Source: Bacteroidota bacterium
GTDB lineage: Bacteria; Bacteroidota; Bacteroidia; Bacteroidales; CAIXZF01
Reading direction: 5' to 3'
Assembly (NCBI GenBank): GCA_022709385.1
Contig: JAKLIX010000006.1
Location: 1-64,000 of the forward strand
DNA length: 64,000 nucleotides
The position numbers were made by a program, and so were the translations under genes. Below the pieces are notes generated by a model, which was not told the origin of the DNA, did no database searches, and saw nothing but the letters and a program-made list of their open reading frames with translations. Positions 10,201 to 17,601 of this stretch are shown here, piece by piece (within the stretch, counting starts at the first letter, position 1; each line of letters begins with the position of its first letter).

Positions 10201-10438
10201 CAGCATGTTCCCACTGGCCGGGCAGTTGCCGGTTGGTTCTCGCTTTGATACTGTAAAGGAAACTGCTGTTGTCGAGCCGGATATTGACAAGGGTGTCCGA
10301 ATATTTCCCGAATCCCAGGGCAGTGATAAATCCGCTCTGAAGGTTTTCTTCCACCACGAGATATTGCGCCGGCAACCTCAGGTTGCTGAGGAGGACCGTT
10401 GCAGAAAGCAGGAGGAACAGACGGAAGGCACCGGGCAT
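7226..10438 (-). CDS. Exported beta-propeller/TPR/caspase-like protease
   Basis: The 1070-aa protein has a signal peptide (about 1-24). A WD40-like propeller follows (about 25-320, with repeats such as LALSADDRYLAIGNTSGNVFLRDL), then tandem TPR units (about 325-560), an unassigned region (560-840) and a C-terminal caspase (peptidase C14) domain (about 845-1060). The catalytic dyad is intact: His912 in YYAGHGD and Cys962 in SDACFAG. Caspase-fold proteases of this family usually cut after Arg, Lys or Asp, and the propeller and TPR units probably bind partners or substrate. The start ATG lies 8 bases after the stop of the upstream gene, so the two are co-transcribed. Location outside the cytoplasm is inferred from the signal peptide. 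That is notable because defence-type bacterial caspases are cytoplasmic. Substrate unknown. Confidence 0.85.
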   Translation of the reverse strand: MPGAFRLFLLLSATVLLSNLRLPAQYLVVEENLQSGFITALGFGKYSDTLVNIRLDNSSFLYSIKARTNRQLPGQWEHAAIRQILTSSSGSMVFRSANRLFALEFTTGLAFGSIDCREECLSCSFIPFSNSLFYSGGSRVYSWNTITQARSEVYADDARRPVRRILPFVNTPAMLVQFGDGSLEIIHHQTKKLLAILPARYGSISALALSADDRYLAIGNTSGNVFLRDLKTEQDLWQETLHTHQVSELVFAPQGAFLLSRSFDQTFKLTQVTERKQLFAVQLEGAINPLLAVSQDGKYVAVNKNNVLLQVYNLRAMLADWQYDQALAAYQLKQYRQSVDMLSSVVKNHPTAKAYSLRGKAYYSLDQTDEALYDLNEAIRLNHKHPDNFLLRASILYRQHQFREALSDVDNYLAFNPGDTIALSLKVQNLTSLEDYRQAGDILTDLLPRIKNHSALLEPRITSLMHLRRYRDAVGELDMLIRTDPKPAWFQKRGQCHYFLGEYQKAADDFFRQNAGAADSPSLLKYRAYTAFSLENYEQAIPMFQALTSGKNKDPELISGLGFALLASGMDDQLEKYFRDVAGIAEVADNAGFIRILHRLEKKEFQGVFEDVRKIFSLKPAFTFSLGDSLKLNMDIPYQRVMAKLSDCICNKLSAQKPDLSLQAVGESLADYRIREVQAQRMVNGIMEDCQILFRQLAKQEIEKSREPAKLMITRSGQFDQAGGRYQFMLGDKSFFINGIDQAKGLMLEKEWRKVTLFATQRLSDDLKSMQHSGLKALLPYSYDTLVVQESGSDHVVAAGTQIPAEVKGQQTSRGTEPLSPARKQIKTATDYHNYLLLIAVDNYRHWPKLKSAVSDARAFARVLLERYEFDSLHMYSLFNEEVTKGNIYNTIARLSKIIGRKDRLVIYYAGHGDTTQAIRDYYWVPYDGKLDAQYDYISNSDLRTWIRSINPLHTVLFSDACFAGLITSRASGEENISRTESMPSRFVLASGMHDEQVMDQFMGTNNSPFAYYLIKCLEGNEEPSVSVYRVAMFVQERVSNQTGGQQNPEFSNMPDFPDSKGQFYFHLKK

Positions 10439-10446
10439 GGAAGGAG

Positions 10447-12819
10447 CTAAATTACAAATAATTTTCTGATTTCCTGAGGTTTATTTATGTTTTTCAATTG
10501 TTTGATCAGGTAAGAGCAATCATCCGCAGCATATGAGTTCACTTTTTTAAGGAAGAGTATGAGGTCTTTTCCCAGATCAAGGCTTTCCTCCGGTGTTTTT
10601 GCATCGCGGTATTGAGAGAAGTAAAACTTATATGCCGTTTCACCCCGTTTTGCCACTAGTTTTCGTTCTTTGTTTTTACGGTAAAGTTGACGGAAACGCT
10701 CATATTCAGCCAGTACCTCCTGATGCCTTTCACTGATTTCGGGCTGTCTGTGGTCGAGAATCCGTATCTTTTGCCTCAGGTCGCGGCATTGCTGAAGGAG
10801 TTTGTCGGCGGCCGGTACCTGCTTAAAGTCATTGTATTGTTGTCTGATTACGTCCACCTCTGACTCGTAAATACCCGGGTAATCCTCTTTGTAATGCTTT
10901 TTTACCAGCGGGAGCAACCCGGCCAACAGGCTGTCGATCGCCACGATGGTATCGTAACTGCTGTTGATATAGTCAAGATGTTCGACTATCATGCGGCCCT
11001 TGTTGATTCTCATCTCGAGAAATTCTGCCTTTTTATATTCACCGAATTCGCTTTTCAGACCGCTGATCTCCTGTTTATTGATCCCGCTGTATCTTTTCCT
11101 GTAAAGCTTTCCTGTCCTTTCCAGCATGGTATCGATCCTGATCATCTGGTCCTGCAATTCATTGAAGTCTGCATCCCTGTGGCGCAACCATGTCAGGATT
11201 TCCCTGCCTTTGCCCAGCTTGGCCGAAGTCTGGGCGATGTTTTTATATTGGTTGACATCTGCTTCCTTAGGTTCGATTTCTTTCAGGTAGATCTTTTTGT
11301 AGAACTTCTGGTAATTTGCCTTAATCCTTGGTAATTCCGACTGGATTTTACTGTCATAAAAACGAAGGCTGTCGATGCTGCTGCAGAGCGGAGTGGCTTC
11401 ACGGACAAGGACACTGCCCTGCCTGATCTTATCATCGAGCCTGTCAGTCTTGTCATAGGCGGCCAGCCTGATCAATATGGGATCAATCTCATGCTGGTAA
11501 ATGTTCGGCTGATTGTCCTTGTAAAAGCTTACCGCATCAGGGAAGACGGTCGTAAAGAACTGTTGCTGCCGGCTGAGGGTGTCGAATTTATCACTCAGCG
11601 AAGCCAGTTCCCTCAGCACCTCACGGCCAAAGCTGACTTTTTTTTCAATGAAGGACAGTGTGTCATAGTTGCCTGTGTAAGTCCGGATATGGTTCAGATC
11701 CTGCTGAAATGCATCCGGGAAATGTCTTTTGAATTTTTCAAACAAGGGATCCGACAAACGATCGATCAGGCTGTCCTGCTGCCTGAGTTCCTCATAATAC
11801 CTTTCAAAGGGTTCAGTTGACCTGAGCAGTCCGGAACCCATGCCCAGCTTCAGCTCCAGGGAGTCCTCACTGTCGTAGACCCTGGTGATGCTGTCAAGCA
11901 AGGGCAGGATGCTGTTGTTGTAAAGAACCAGCATGCTGATTTTATTCGCATAATGACTGGTAAGAAAGTCCTTGCGTCTGATCAGCAGGCTGTCTGTTTC
12001 GAGCAGTTGTTCACACAAGGGCTCAATTCTCCGGATCTGCCTTGCCAGGTGAAAACTCATTACAAACTTTTCCTCTATGGAGTCGTTCGCCTGGTATTTA
12101 CTGATATCCCCGATCAGGTACTTCAGTTTTCCGTTAAACAGCGAAGGAAGCCTGCTGCTGTAGTATTGGCCGGTGCGGGTCGCGAACTGGCTGATGATCC
12201 GCTCGTTCTCACTGAATTCCGTGATATTCTCCGACATACTGAAAAACTTGTGAATCAGGTACCTGCCAAGCTCATTCAGCACCTTTTCCCCATCCGCTCC
12301 GATATACAGGCGTTCTATTTTGAAATCGTGTTTCAGCAGGAAATCCCGGTAGGGTTTAATTTTTTCTACATTCCTGGATCTCAATATGTTATGCAGGGAA
12401 TCGACAATCTCCTTTGCACGGCCCGGGGGAAGGTGCTTATCGGTGATTCCATCTTGTTTTCTTTCATAATTCATGATCAACCGGCCCTGGATGTCTGTCA
12501 GGAAATGGAAGTACCAGTAATTTTCCGGATCCAGATAATATCCGATGTATTTCAACATCCCGCTGAATTCATCCCTCTCCATCTTCCTCCCGGTCTCCCT
12601 TCCGTCGTTATATTCGATTTCAGTCAGCAGCATGCCTGTCTCACTGTAAAAGGCGTAGGTTCCGTGCCGCACCGAAGGATCTCTTTCCAAAACCGTATAA
12701 GATTCTCTGACAGATTGCCTGGTTGCAGGATCGTAATATTCTGTGATCCTGGTCACTTGTGCAATCAGGGCCTGGACCGGGAGCAGCAGGCATAGCAGAA
12801 GTGGAAGGTGGTAGTACAT
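10447..12819 (-). CDS. Exported long-helical protein of unknown function
   Basis: I do not recognise the family of this 790-aa protein. It begins with a signal peptide (about 1-21). A short region (about 25-125) resembles MORN/YwqK-type repeats (YDPATRQSVRE, HGTYAFYSETGMLLTEIEYNDGRETGR). The rest is highly charged and almost certainly alpha-helical, with recurrent spacing of Leu, Tyr and Asp-Ser-Leu (for example RIEPLCEQLLETDSLL). Possibly these are repeated helical bundles or coiled coils. It sits between two caspase genes, 60 bases after the first and 8 before the second. It is therefore a candidate scaffold, substrate or regulator of those proteases. That role is inference from position only. 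Confidence 0.7.
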   Translation of the reverse strand: MYYHLPLLLCLLLPVQALIAQVTRITEYYDPATRQSVRESYTVLERDPSVRHGTYAFYSETGMLLTEIEYNDGRETGRKMERDEFSGMLKYIGYYLDPENYWYFHFLTDIQGRLIMNYERKQDGITDKHLPPGRAKEIVDSLHNILRSRNVEKIKPYRDFLLKHDFKIERLYIGADGEKVLNELGRYLIHKFFSMSENITEFSENERIISQFATRTGQYYSSRLPSLFNGKLKYLIGDISKYQANDSIEEKFVMSFHLARQIRRIEPLCEQLLETDSLLIRRKDFLTSHYANKISMLVLYNNSILPLLDSITRVYDSEDSLELKLGMGSGLLRSTEPFERYYEELRQQDSLIDRLSDPLFEKFKRHFPDAFQQDLNHIRTYTGNYDTLSFIEKKVSFGREVLRELASLSDKFDTLSRQQQFFTTVFPDAVSFYKDNQPNIYQHEIDPILIRLAAYDKTDRLDDKIRQGSVLVREATPLCSSIDSLRFYDSKIQSELPRIKANYQKFYKKIYLKEIEPKEADVNQYKNIAQTSAKLGKGREILTWLRHRDADFNELQDQMIRIDTMLERTGKLYRKRYSGINKQEISGLKSEFGEYKKAEFLEMRINKGRMIVEHLDYINSSYDTIVAIDSLLAGLLPLVKKHYKEDYPGIYESEVDVIRQQYNDFKQVPAADKLLQQCRDLRQKIRILDHRQPEISERHQEVLAEYERFRQLYRKNKERKLVAKRGETAYKFYFSQYRDAKTPEESLDLGKDLILFLKKVNSYAADDCSYLIKQLKNINKPQEIRKLFVI

Positions 12820-12879
12820 AACATGGAATTGGGATTCGAATATAAGAAAATTGGAGGCAGTTTGTATAATGCTTAGAAA

Positions 12880-14862
12880 TTATTGTTCGTTTACGATTTC
12901 GATCACGGTTTTTTCGAGGGATGAACGGTACTGCCCGGCCTGTCCGCGCCGGCCTGACCATGCTGACTGATCAGTCTGCAAAGGATTCCAGGCATTCAGT
13001 CCTTCGCCCCTGTATTGCCGTCCGTCCGTCATCATCTGCAGCTGTCTGCGGAGGTCTGAAGGCTGGTTCTGGCAATAAATCAGATAGACTTCCTTCCCGC
13101 AGGGTTCTGTGAGTCTGAACAGCTTGTTCAGCATCAGTTCCGAGTAGGCCGGAAGATAGTAATCCGCAGCCGCTTCCCCCTCCAGGGGTAACAACACATT
13201 CACCCTATGGTCGGCACTGACGTTCAGGATGGTGAAGAAGCAGGCCATCCGGCCCCGGTTGGAGATTCTGAAGCTTATGGTGTCACCAACCTGATACAGG
13301 GGTGAGTGACCGGATGCTTCCTTCTGACTACTCAGCCTGATGACTTCGATTCCGGGTTTGATCTCCCTGCTGTTCAGATTTGATTGGAGCAGGTTTCGCG
13401 CCATTGCATTTTGCCTGATCCTGGAGATGACCTGCCTGGCGAAGGTCTCAATGCCTGTGTGGTCGCCGGATCCTGAAATGCTTGACCTGTAAAGCAATGC
13501 ACCGTCAGGGCCGTGCAGCATCAGGTACTCGGCGGCCTGGTGGAGGCTGTCGCTGATGATAAAACCAGGGGTGTTTCCTTCGGGCTGAATGAAAGATTCA
13601 TGTTGCAGCAGGGAAAGTATCTGCCGCCGGATTCCCGTGTCGGTAAGGGTAATGGTACAAAGCCCGGAGGCTTCGTCCGGAGTGGCCTGCAGGTATGCAA
13701 CCCAGGCTTTCAGCAGCCTGTTTCTGTTTGTCTTATTGTCGAGTTGCAGACTGGCGGTAAACGGGTAGGACCGGACGACTTTCGCCCGGCAAAGCACTAC
13801 GGCGTTGCTGTCGCCGGGGAAGCCTTCCATTACGCTTGCCAGCGAGCCCGTCGTAAATCCGGCATAGCTGCCCCCGTCGATCAGGATCAGGCTGTCGCCG
13901 CTTACGGAAAGAATACTGTAAAACGCTAGTTGGGGCTGGTCGCTGTTCCCGAACACCCGGGCTGCCGCATCCCCTTCCATTCCGGGATCCTGCGACGGTA
14001 TTTCCAGCATGCGGATTCGGATCATTTCGAACAGGCGGCCGCAGGTGACGGCAGGTCCGGCTGCTGCCAGGGAGGTGGCCAGGGCATGGCTGAAAGCCCC
14101 GCTTTGCTGTTCCGGCAATTCGACAGCAAGCTGGTACGGCCTGCCGGCAGTCAGGACCGACAGCCTGGCCGAATGGCGGGATTCCTGTGTGTCACTGTCA
14201 AAGGCCAGCAATTCCTTTTTCCCTTGTTCCGGGACGAAGGCCGGTGCCGCCATCGGGATAGAGGTGCCGCGGACAAGGTGATGCAGGCCTGAACGGCTGA
14301 TACCGCCCGAAAAGCATGCATCCACGGTAAACAAAAGGCTGCCGTCAGGGCCCAGTTTAAGACGCAAGGTGTCAAACAACTGTGCCAGGGCATCATCGCT
14401 GAGATGTTTTTCCCCTTCGTAAACCCCTTTCTCGTAGGTTTTCCGGGCGTCAAAGGGAACGAGGGCTTCATCGAATCCGTCCGGCTCATCGCCATTCCGG
14501 TCCTGCATGCGTTGCCCGTGACCGGAGAAATGGATAAATATCCGGTCGCCCGGCCGGGATTCATCCGTCAGTTTCATCACAGCGGCCACAATGCCTGCCC
14601 TGGTTGCCTGCCGGTCCTCCAGCAGACGAATGTCAGCGGAATCAAAGCCCCGGGTCAGGAGAACTTCCCTGATCATTCCAAGGTCGTTGGACGAATGAAG
14701 CCGGTTCCAGCCGCTGAGGCTGTCATATTGCGAGATACCGATCAGCAGGGCTTTCTGACGCGATTGTCCTGATGCACCCAGACCCGGTAAAAGGATGGCA
14801 AACAGCAATATCAAAGGAAGAAAACGACTTAATCTGCAGGGAAACAGCAATGCACTATTCAT
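12880..14862 (-). CDS. Exported caspase-family protease with DUF4384-like C-terminus
   Basis: This is a 660-aa protein with a signal peptide (about 1-33). A metacaspase-like p20 domain follows directly (about 35-290) with an intact dyad, His115 in HFSGHGQ and Cys183 in DACFSGG, plus the acidic loop DRNGDEPDGFDEALVP typical of type I metacaspases. A poorly recognised middle region (300-490) precedes a DUF4384-like beta domain (about 495-600; ISNRGRMACFFTILN and VNVLLPLEGEA). DUF4384 is often found beside peptidase or kinase domains in envelope proteins. The ATG lies 3 bases after the lipoprotein gene stop, so translation is probably coupled. It is the second of two active-looking caspases in one operon and may process the other or a shared substrate, which is inference. 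Confidence 0.85.
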   Translation of the reverse strand: MNSALLFPCRLSRFLPLILLFAILLPGLGASGQSRQKALLIGISQYDSLSGWNRLHSSNDLGMIREVLLTRGFDSADIRLLEDRQATRAGIVAAVMKLTDESRPGDRIFIHFSGHGQRMQDRNGDEPDGFDEALVPFDARKTYEKGVYEGEKHLSDDALAQLFDTLRLKLGPDGSLLFTVDACFSGGISRSGLHHLVRGTSIPMAAPAFVPEQGKKELLAFDSDTQESRHSARLSVLTAGRPYQLAVELPEQQSGAFSHALATSLAAAGPAVTCGRLFEMIRIRMLEIPSQDPGMEGDAAARVFGNSDQPQLAFYSILSVSGDSLILIDGGSYAGFTTGSLASVMEGFPGDSNAVVLCRAKVVRSYPFTASLQLDNKTNRNRLLKAWVAYLQATPDEASGLCTITLTDTGIRRQILSLLQHESFIQPEGNTPGFIISDSLHQAAEYLMLHGPDGALLYRSSISGSGDHTGIETFARQVISRIRQNAMARNLLQSNLNSREIKPGIEVIRLSSQKEASGHSPLYQVGDTISFRISNRGRMACFFTILNVSADHRVNVLLPLEGEAAADYYLPAYSELMLNKLFRLTEPCGKEVYLIYCQNQPSDLRRQLQMMTDGRQYRGEGLNAWNPLQTDQSAWSGRRGQAGQYRSSLEKTVIEIVNEQ

Positions 14863-14865
14863 GAT

Positions 14866-15852
14866 CTACCTGATATTCATGCGGTTCAGCAGCTTTTCCA
14901 GCAGGTGTGATTCCAATTGGTCCACATAGGGATCATAATCGAACGGAATCTTCTTTTTCCTGCTCACGGCCCCGTTTTCCGTAATATTGACCGTCAGCTC
15001 GTACATGCCTTTTCCGTAACAGGGCTTGTAGATTTCGGGCCCCGTTTTCAGGTGGGCCACCGAGCGCGGTACGAGAAAGCAGGAACCCGGCAGGAGGCTG
15101 TCCTTTAATTTCTCAAAGTAATCACGGTAGTTCTTAGTGGAAGGATCCATGGGGATGTCATCGAGCCTGAGGCTGAAGCTTCCGAGTTTCACCTGGTCGA
15201 AGAGGGTGCTTTGTTCGTTCATCCAGGATGCCTGGATGCTGACACTCAGGTCGAGTCCGAATTTCGGCCGGCGGTAATAACCCCAGGACAGGGGTTTCAG
15301 TAATTGGCGTGATTTGATCTTTGCCCTGCTGTAACGGATAAACATGCTGTCGAGCCTCAGGCGGAAACGGCCGTTGTTCATGATTTCCAGCGGCTGGTCG
15401 CGGTCGATGGAGAAGGAAGCGAAAAAGGCCGTGTCCCTTTTGCCATCCCTGGCTTCCACGGTACGCACCACCTTCAGGCCGCGAAACTGTATGCCGTCCG
15501 GATCGGTCATGCTCCTGAGCGATACATCCCGGTAAAAAGACAATTGCGACTGGCCTCCGCCGTATGTGGCAGTGTATTTCGAAAGATCTTCGGTGAGCAG
15601 GGATTTCACCGATCCGAAAGCATAGGTAAACGTCTGGGTCACCATCGGCAGGAGAAGTGCCGCCCCCCTGCCGGCCAGGCCGGGTGCGGGTTCCTGCTGT
15701 ACCAGCACATCGAGACCGAGGTAATCAGGATCGTTCATTACTTCCACACGGATCTCTTCCCCTTTGGTGTGGCGGGTTAATTCGGGAGTGGCACAGGCTG
15801 TCAGCAGGAGCAGGGATGTGACAGTCAGGATCAGGACTTGCACTGGCTTCAT
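14866..15852 (-). CDS. Lipoprotein of unknown function, first gene of the caspase operon
   Basis: The 328-aa product has a type II signal peptide ending in the lipobox LLTAC (Cys at about residue 20). The mature protein is therefore lipid-anchored, most likely at the outer membrane. No named domain is recognised. It appears mainly beta-rich, with a middle region in two similar strand-rich halves and a helical C-terminus (VDQLESHLLEKLLNRMNIR). It heads an operon of five exported proteins and could anchor the complex. A TATATTTG box lies 30 bases upstream of the ATG. Confidence 0.75.
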   Translation of the reverse strand: MKPVQVLILTVTSLLLLTACATPELTRHTKGEEIRVEVMNDPDYLGLDVLVQQEPAPGLAGRGAALLLPMVTQTFTYAFGSVKSLLTEDLSKYTATYGGGQSQLSFYRDVSLRSMTDPDGIQFRGLKVVRTVEARDGKRDTAFFASFSIDRDQPLEIMNNGRFRLRLDSMFIRYSRAKIKSRQLLKPLSWGYYRRPKFGLDLSVSIQASWMNEQSTLFDQVKLGSFSLRLDDIPMDPSTKNYRDYFEKLKDSLLPGSCFLVPRSVAHLKTGPEIYKPCYGKGMYELTVNITENGAVSRKKKIPFDYDPYVDQLESHLLEKLLNRMNIR

Positions 15853-15881
15853 AGGGCATGGGAATGCTGCGGTTGAATGCT

Positions 15882-15889
15882 CAAATATA
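15882..15889 (-). promoter_or_regulatory. Putative -7 box of the caspase operon
   Basis: Read on the minus strand this is TATATTTG, matching the Bacteroidota -7 consensus TAnnTTTG and ending 29 bases before the lipoprotein start. No good TTTG partner is seen 19 bases further upstream, so the promoter is weak or regulated, or the match is by chance. Confidence 0.4.
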
Positions 15890-15965
15890 CGAATCCGGAC
15901 GGATTGTGGTGAGGGTGAGACACCATTCTTCGGCTTAGCCTAATCTTCGCCACAAGAAGCCATGC

Positions 15966-16124
15966 TTATGATGCACAGGGCTTCACAGAGTTTTCCAGTT
16001 TTTTCTTTTTGAAATACTCAATGATCTCTTCTTTGGTCATTTTAGACAATATCTCACTCAATCTTTGTCTTTGTTCACGCATAAATTTAACAGCGTCAAA
16101 GGTTTTATTAATCGTTGTCTCCAT
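15966..16124 (-). CDS. Small putative antitoxin paired with the PIN protein
   Basis: This 52-codon ORF starts at 16124, inside the end of the PIN gene (17-bp overlap), and stops at 15966. Its product begins METTINKTFDAVKFMREQR and continues as a charged helix with a lysine run. In Bacteroidota, short proteins with this METxxKTFDAVxxMRExR start commonly accompany PIN-domain genes, so an antitoxin role is likely. The order is unusual for type II modules because the toxin comes first. Translational coupling through the overlap would fix the ratio of the two proteins. Confidence 0.65.
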   Translation of the reverse strand: METTINKTFDAVKFMREQRQRLSEILSKMTKEEIIEYFKKKKLENSVKPCAS

Positions 16125-16575
16125 ATGTCATGAAATCTCTAGGTGAACGAATCTCTAAAAGTTTATAACCATGCTTGATGTTGACAGCATTATAGCCCCG
16201 AATTCTTTGAACATTAACGATATGTTTAAAATTCCAGCTAATTAAGAAATCAGCCCGATTTATTGTCGCAAGGGCTATGTGTAAACAATCCGGAAGACTT
16301 GTTTGTCCTACAACTTTTTCAATAATATACTGGGTTGCCAAATCTACAGCTTCTTCAGTTGTTTCAATGAATTCAGTATTCTCAATTTTAATGTTTTCAA
16401 CCAATTTCTTTATATTCCCGGGAGCCAAGGATAATTCTTCCTGCGTGACAGCGGAAAATAGCAATGTAAATTCCCCTTTGTCAAGTCTCTCAAAGAGAGG
16501 CTTCGTGAATTCTGAGAATTCATCATCGTAATAACCACCAAAAACGGATGTGTCAATATAAAATCTCTGTTTCAT
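16108..16575 (-). CDS. PIN-domain ribonuclease, putative VapC-like toxin
   Basis: The 155-aa protein has a complete PIN fold. The likely metal-binding acidic residues are D8 in FYIDTS, E46/E47 in TQEELS, D96 in LPDCLHIALA and D109 in ADFLISWN. PIN toxins cleave tRNA or rRNA when not bound by their antitoxin. The downstream 52-codon gene overlaps its end and is the likely antitoxin. The pair sits alone between the caspase operon and the PrsW-like gene. Confidence 0.8.
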   Translation of the reverse strand: MKQRFYIDTSVFGGYYDDEFSEFTKPLFERLDKGEFTLLFSAVTQEELSLAPGNIKKLVENIKIENTEFIETTEEAVDLATQYIIEKVVGQTSLPDCLHIALATINRADFLISWNFKHIVNVQRIRGYNAVNIKHGYKLLEIRSPRDFMTYGDND

Positions 16576-16835
16576 GGTCTAAAGTTAAAAAAAATATCCC
16601 ATTATGTGTACCTGATTTTTATCACTCTTTCCTTTAACCTGATGCATGACCACGCAACATACTAATAACCTTCAGGTAAGCGGCTTAGGCCTGATTCCGA
16701 TAATAGCGCTGTTATTTAAGCTGTTATAGTCATTTATGAGCAAAGATAATATATTATCAGTCTTCTTGTATGAAATATTTAAAAACTTTATATCGAGGCA
16801 GGTGATGGAGCTGTGTGGCATCGAAGCGAGGTGTA

Positions 16836-17537
16836 TTATGAAGGGCGTTGGTGTTTTTTCAGTATCCTGGTACCAGCCCAGATCAGCAGCAAGGCAAAAG
16901 CGCTCATCAGCAGGGTGATCACCAGGCCGTTAAGGATGAGTTGCGGCAGTAAATTATATATGGTATGCAGGATGGCAGGGACGATCAGGTAGGGCAGAAA
17001 GGCCCTGAGTCTGAGATTCCTCCGGAAATACAGCCTTGACAAGCCCAGACCCCAAAGCACGGATAAGCCGATATGCAGCGGAATGGCGTTGAACTGCCTG
17101 ATGAAGAAGACCGGGAGCCCGAACATCCGTCCGTAGCCGATATTCTCCAGTATCCCGAAGCCCAGGCCCACTGTCATGGCATAGATCATCCCGTCGATGG
17201 GTTCATTGAAATGCCGGCTTTTGCGGATAAGAAAAAAAGTCAGGATGCCTTTCCAGAATTCCTCGTTGAAGCCGACAAACAGGAAGAATGTAACAGCTGC
17301 CGCCGGCGATTGCTGCCCATCGGCATCAACCACCCTGAAACCCGTCATCAGGGCTGCCAGGGAATTCAAGAAACCCGCCGCCGTGGTACTGACCAGCCCG
17401 CCGAAAATCATGGTGAACAACACCATCCGCAAGGGCTCCTTTTCATATTTGTCGTATCGGATGATAAACCACAGCCAGAACACCACGCTCACAACAGAGG
17501 TGATCAGGATGACGAGGTGGGAGGTGGTGATATTCAT
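16836..17537 (-). CDS. PrsW-family intramembrane metalloprotease
   Basis: The protein is about 233 aa with seven to eight predicted transmembrane helices. The family motifs are present: NEEFWK (E92, E93, K96), ILEN (E131) and a later His in IPLHIG (H155), expected to bind zinc within the membrane. PrsW proteins cut membrane-bound anti-sigma factors or similar substrates. I chose the ATG at 17537; a TTG at 17549 would add four residues. It lies 64 bases downstream of the sensor kinase gene on the same strand, so the two are probably co-transcribed. That would link membrane proteolysis to the sensor. The substrate is unknown. Confidence 0.82.
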   Translation of the reverse strand: MNITTSHLVILITSVVSVVFWLWFIIRYDKYEKEPLRMVLFTMIFGGLVSTTAAGFLNSLAALMTGFRVVDADGQQSPAAAVTFFLFVGFNEEFWKGILTFFLIRKSRHFNEPIDGMIYAMTVGLGFGILENIGYGRMFGLPVFFIRQFNAIPLHIGLSVLWGLGLSRLYFRRNLRLRAFLPYLIVPAILHTIYNLLPQLILNGLVITLLMSAFALLLIWAGTRILKKHQRPS

Positions 17538-17601
17538 TGAGAAATCCAATATGGTGCAATTGGTGGAATTGGGGATTGGTTCACTGAGAATGAAAGCATC
17601 A

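Noticed and set aside
2918-15852. Operon as a cytoplasmic caspase-based phage defence system
   Set aside because: All products carry export signals and there is no sensor or effector typical of such defence modules (no nucleotide cyclase, gasdermin or CRISPR parts).
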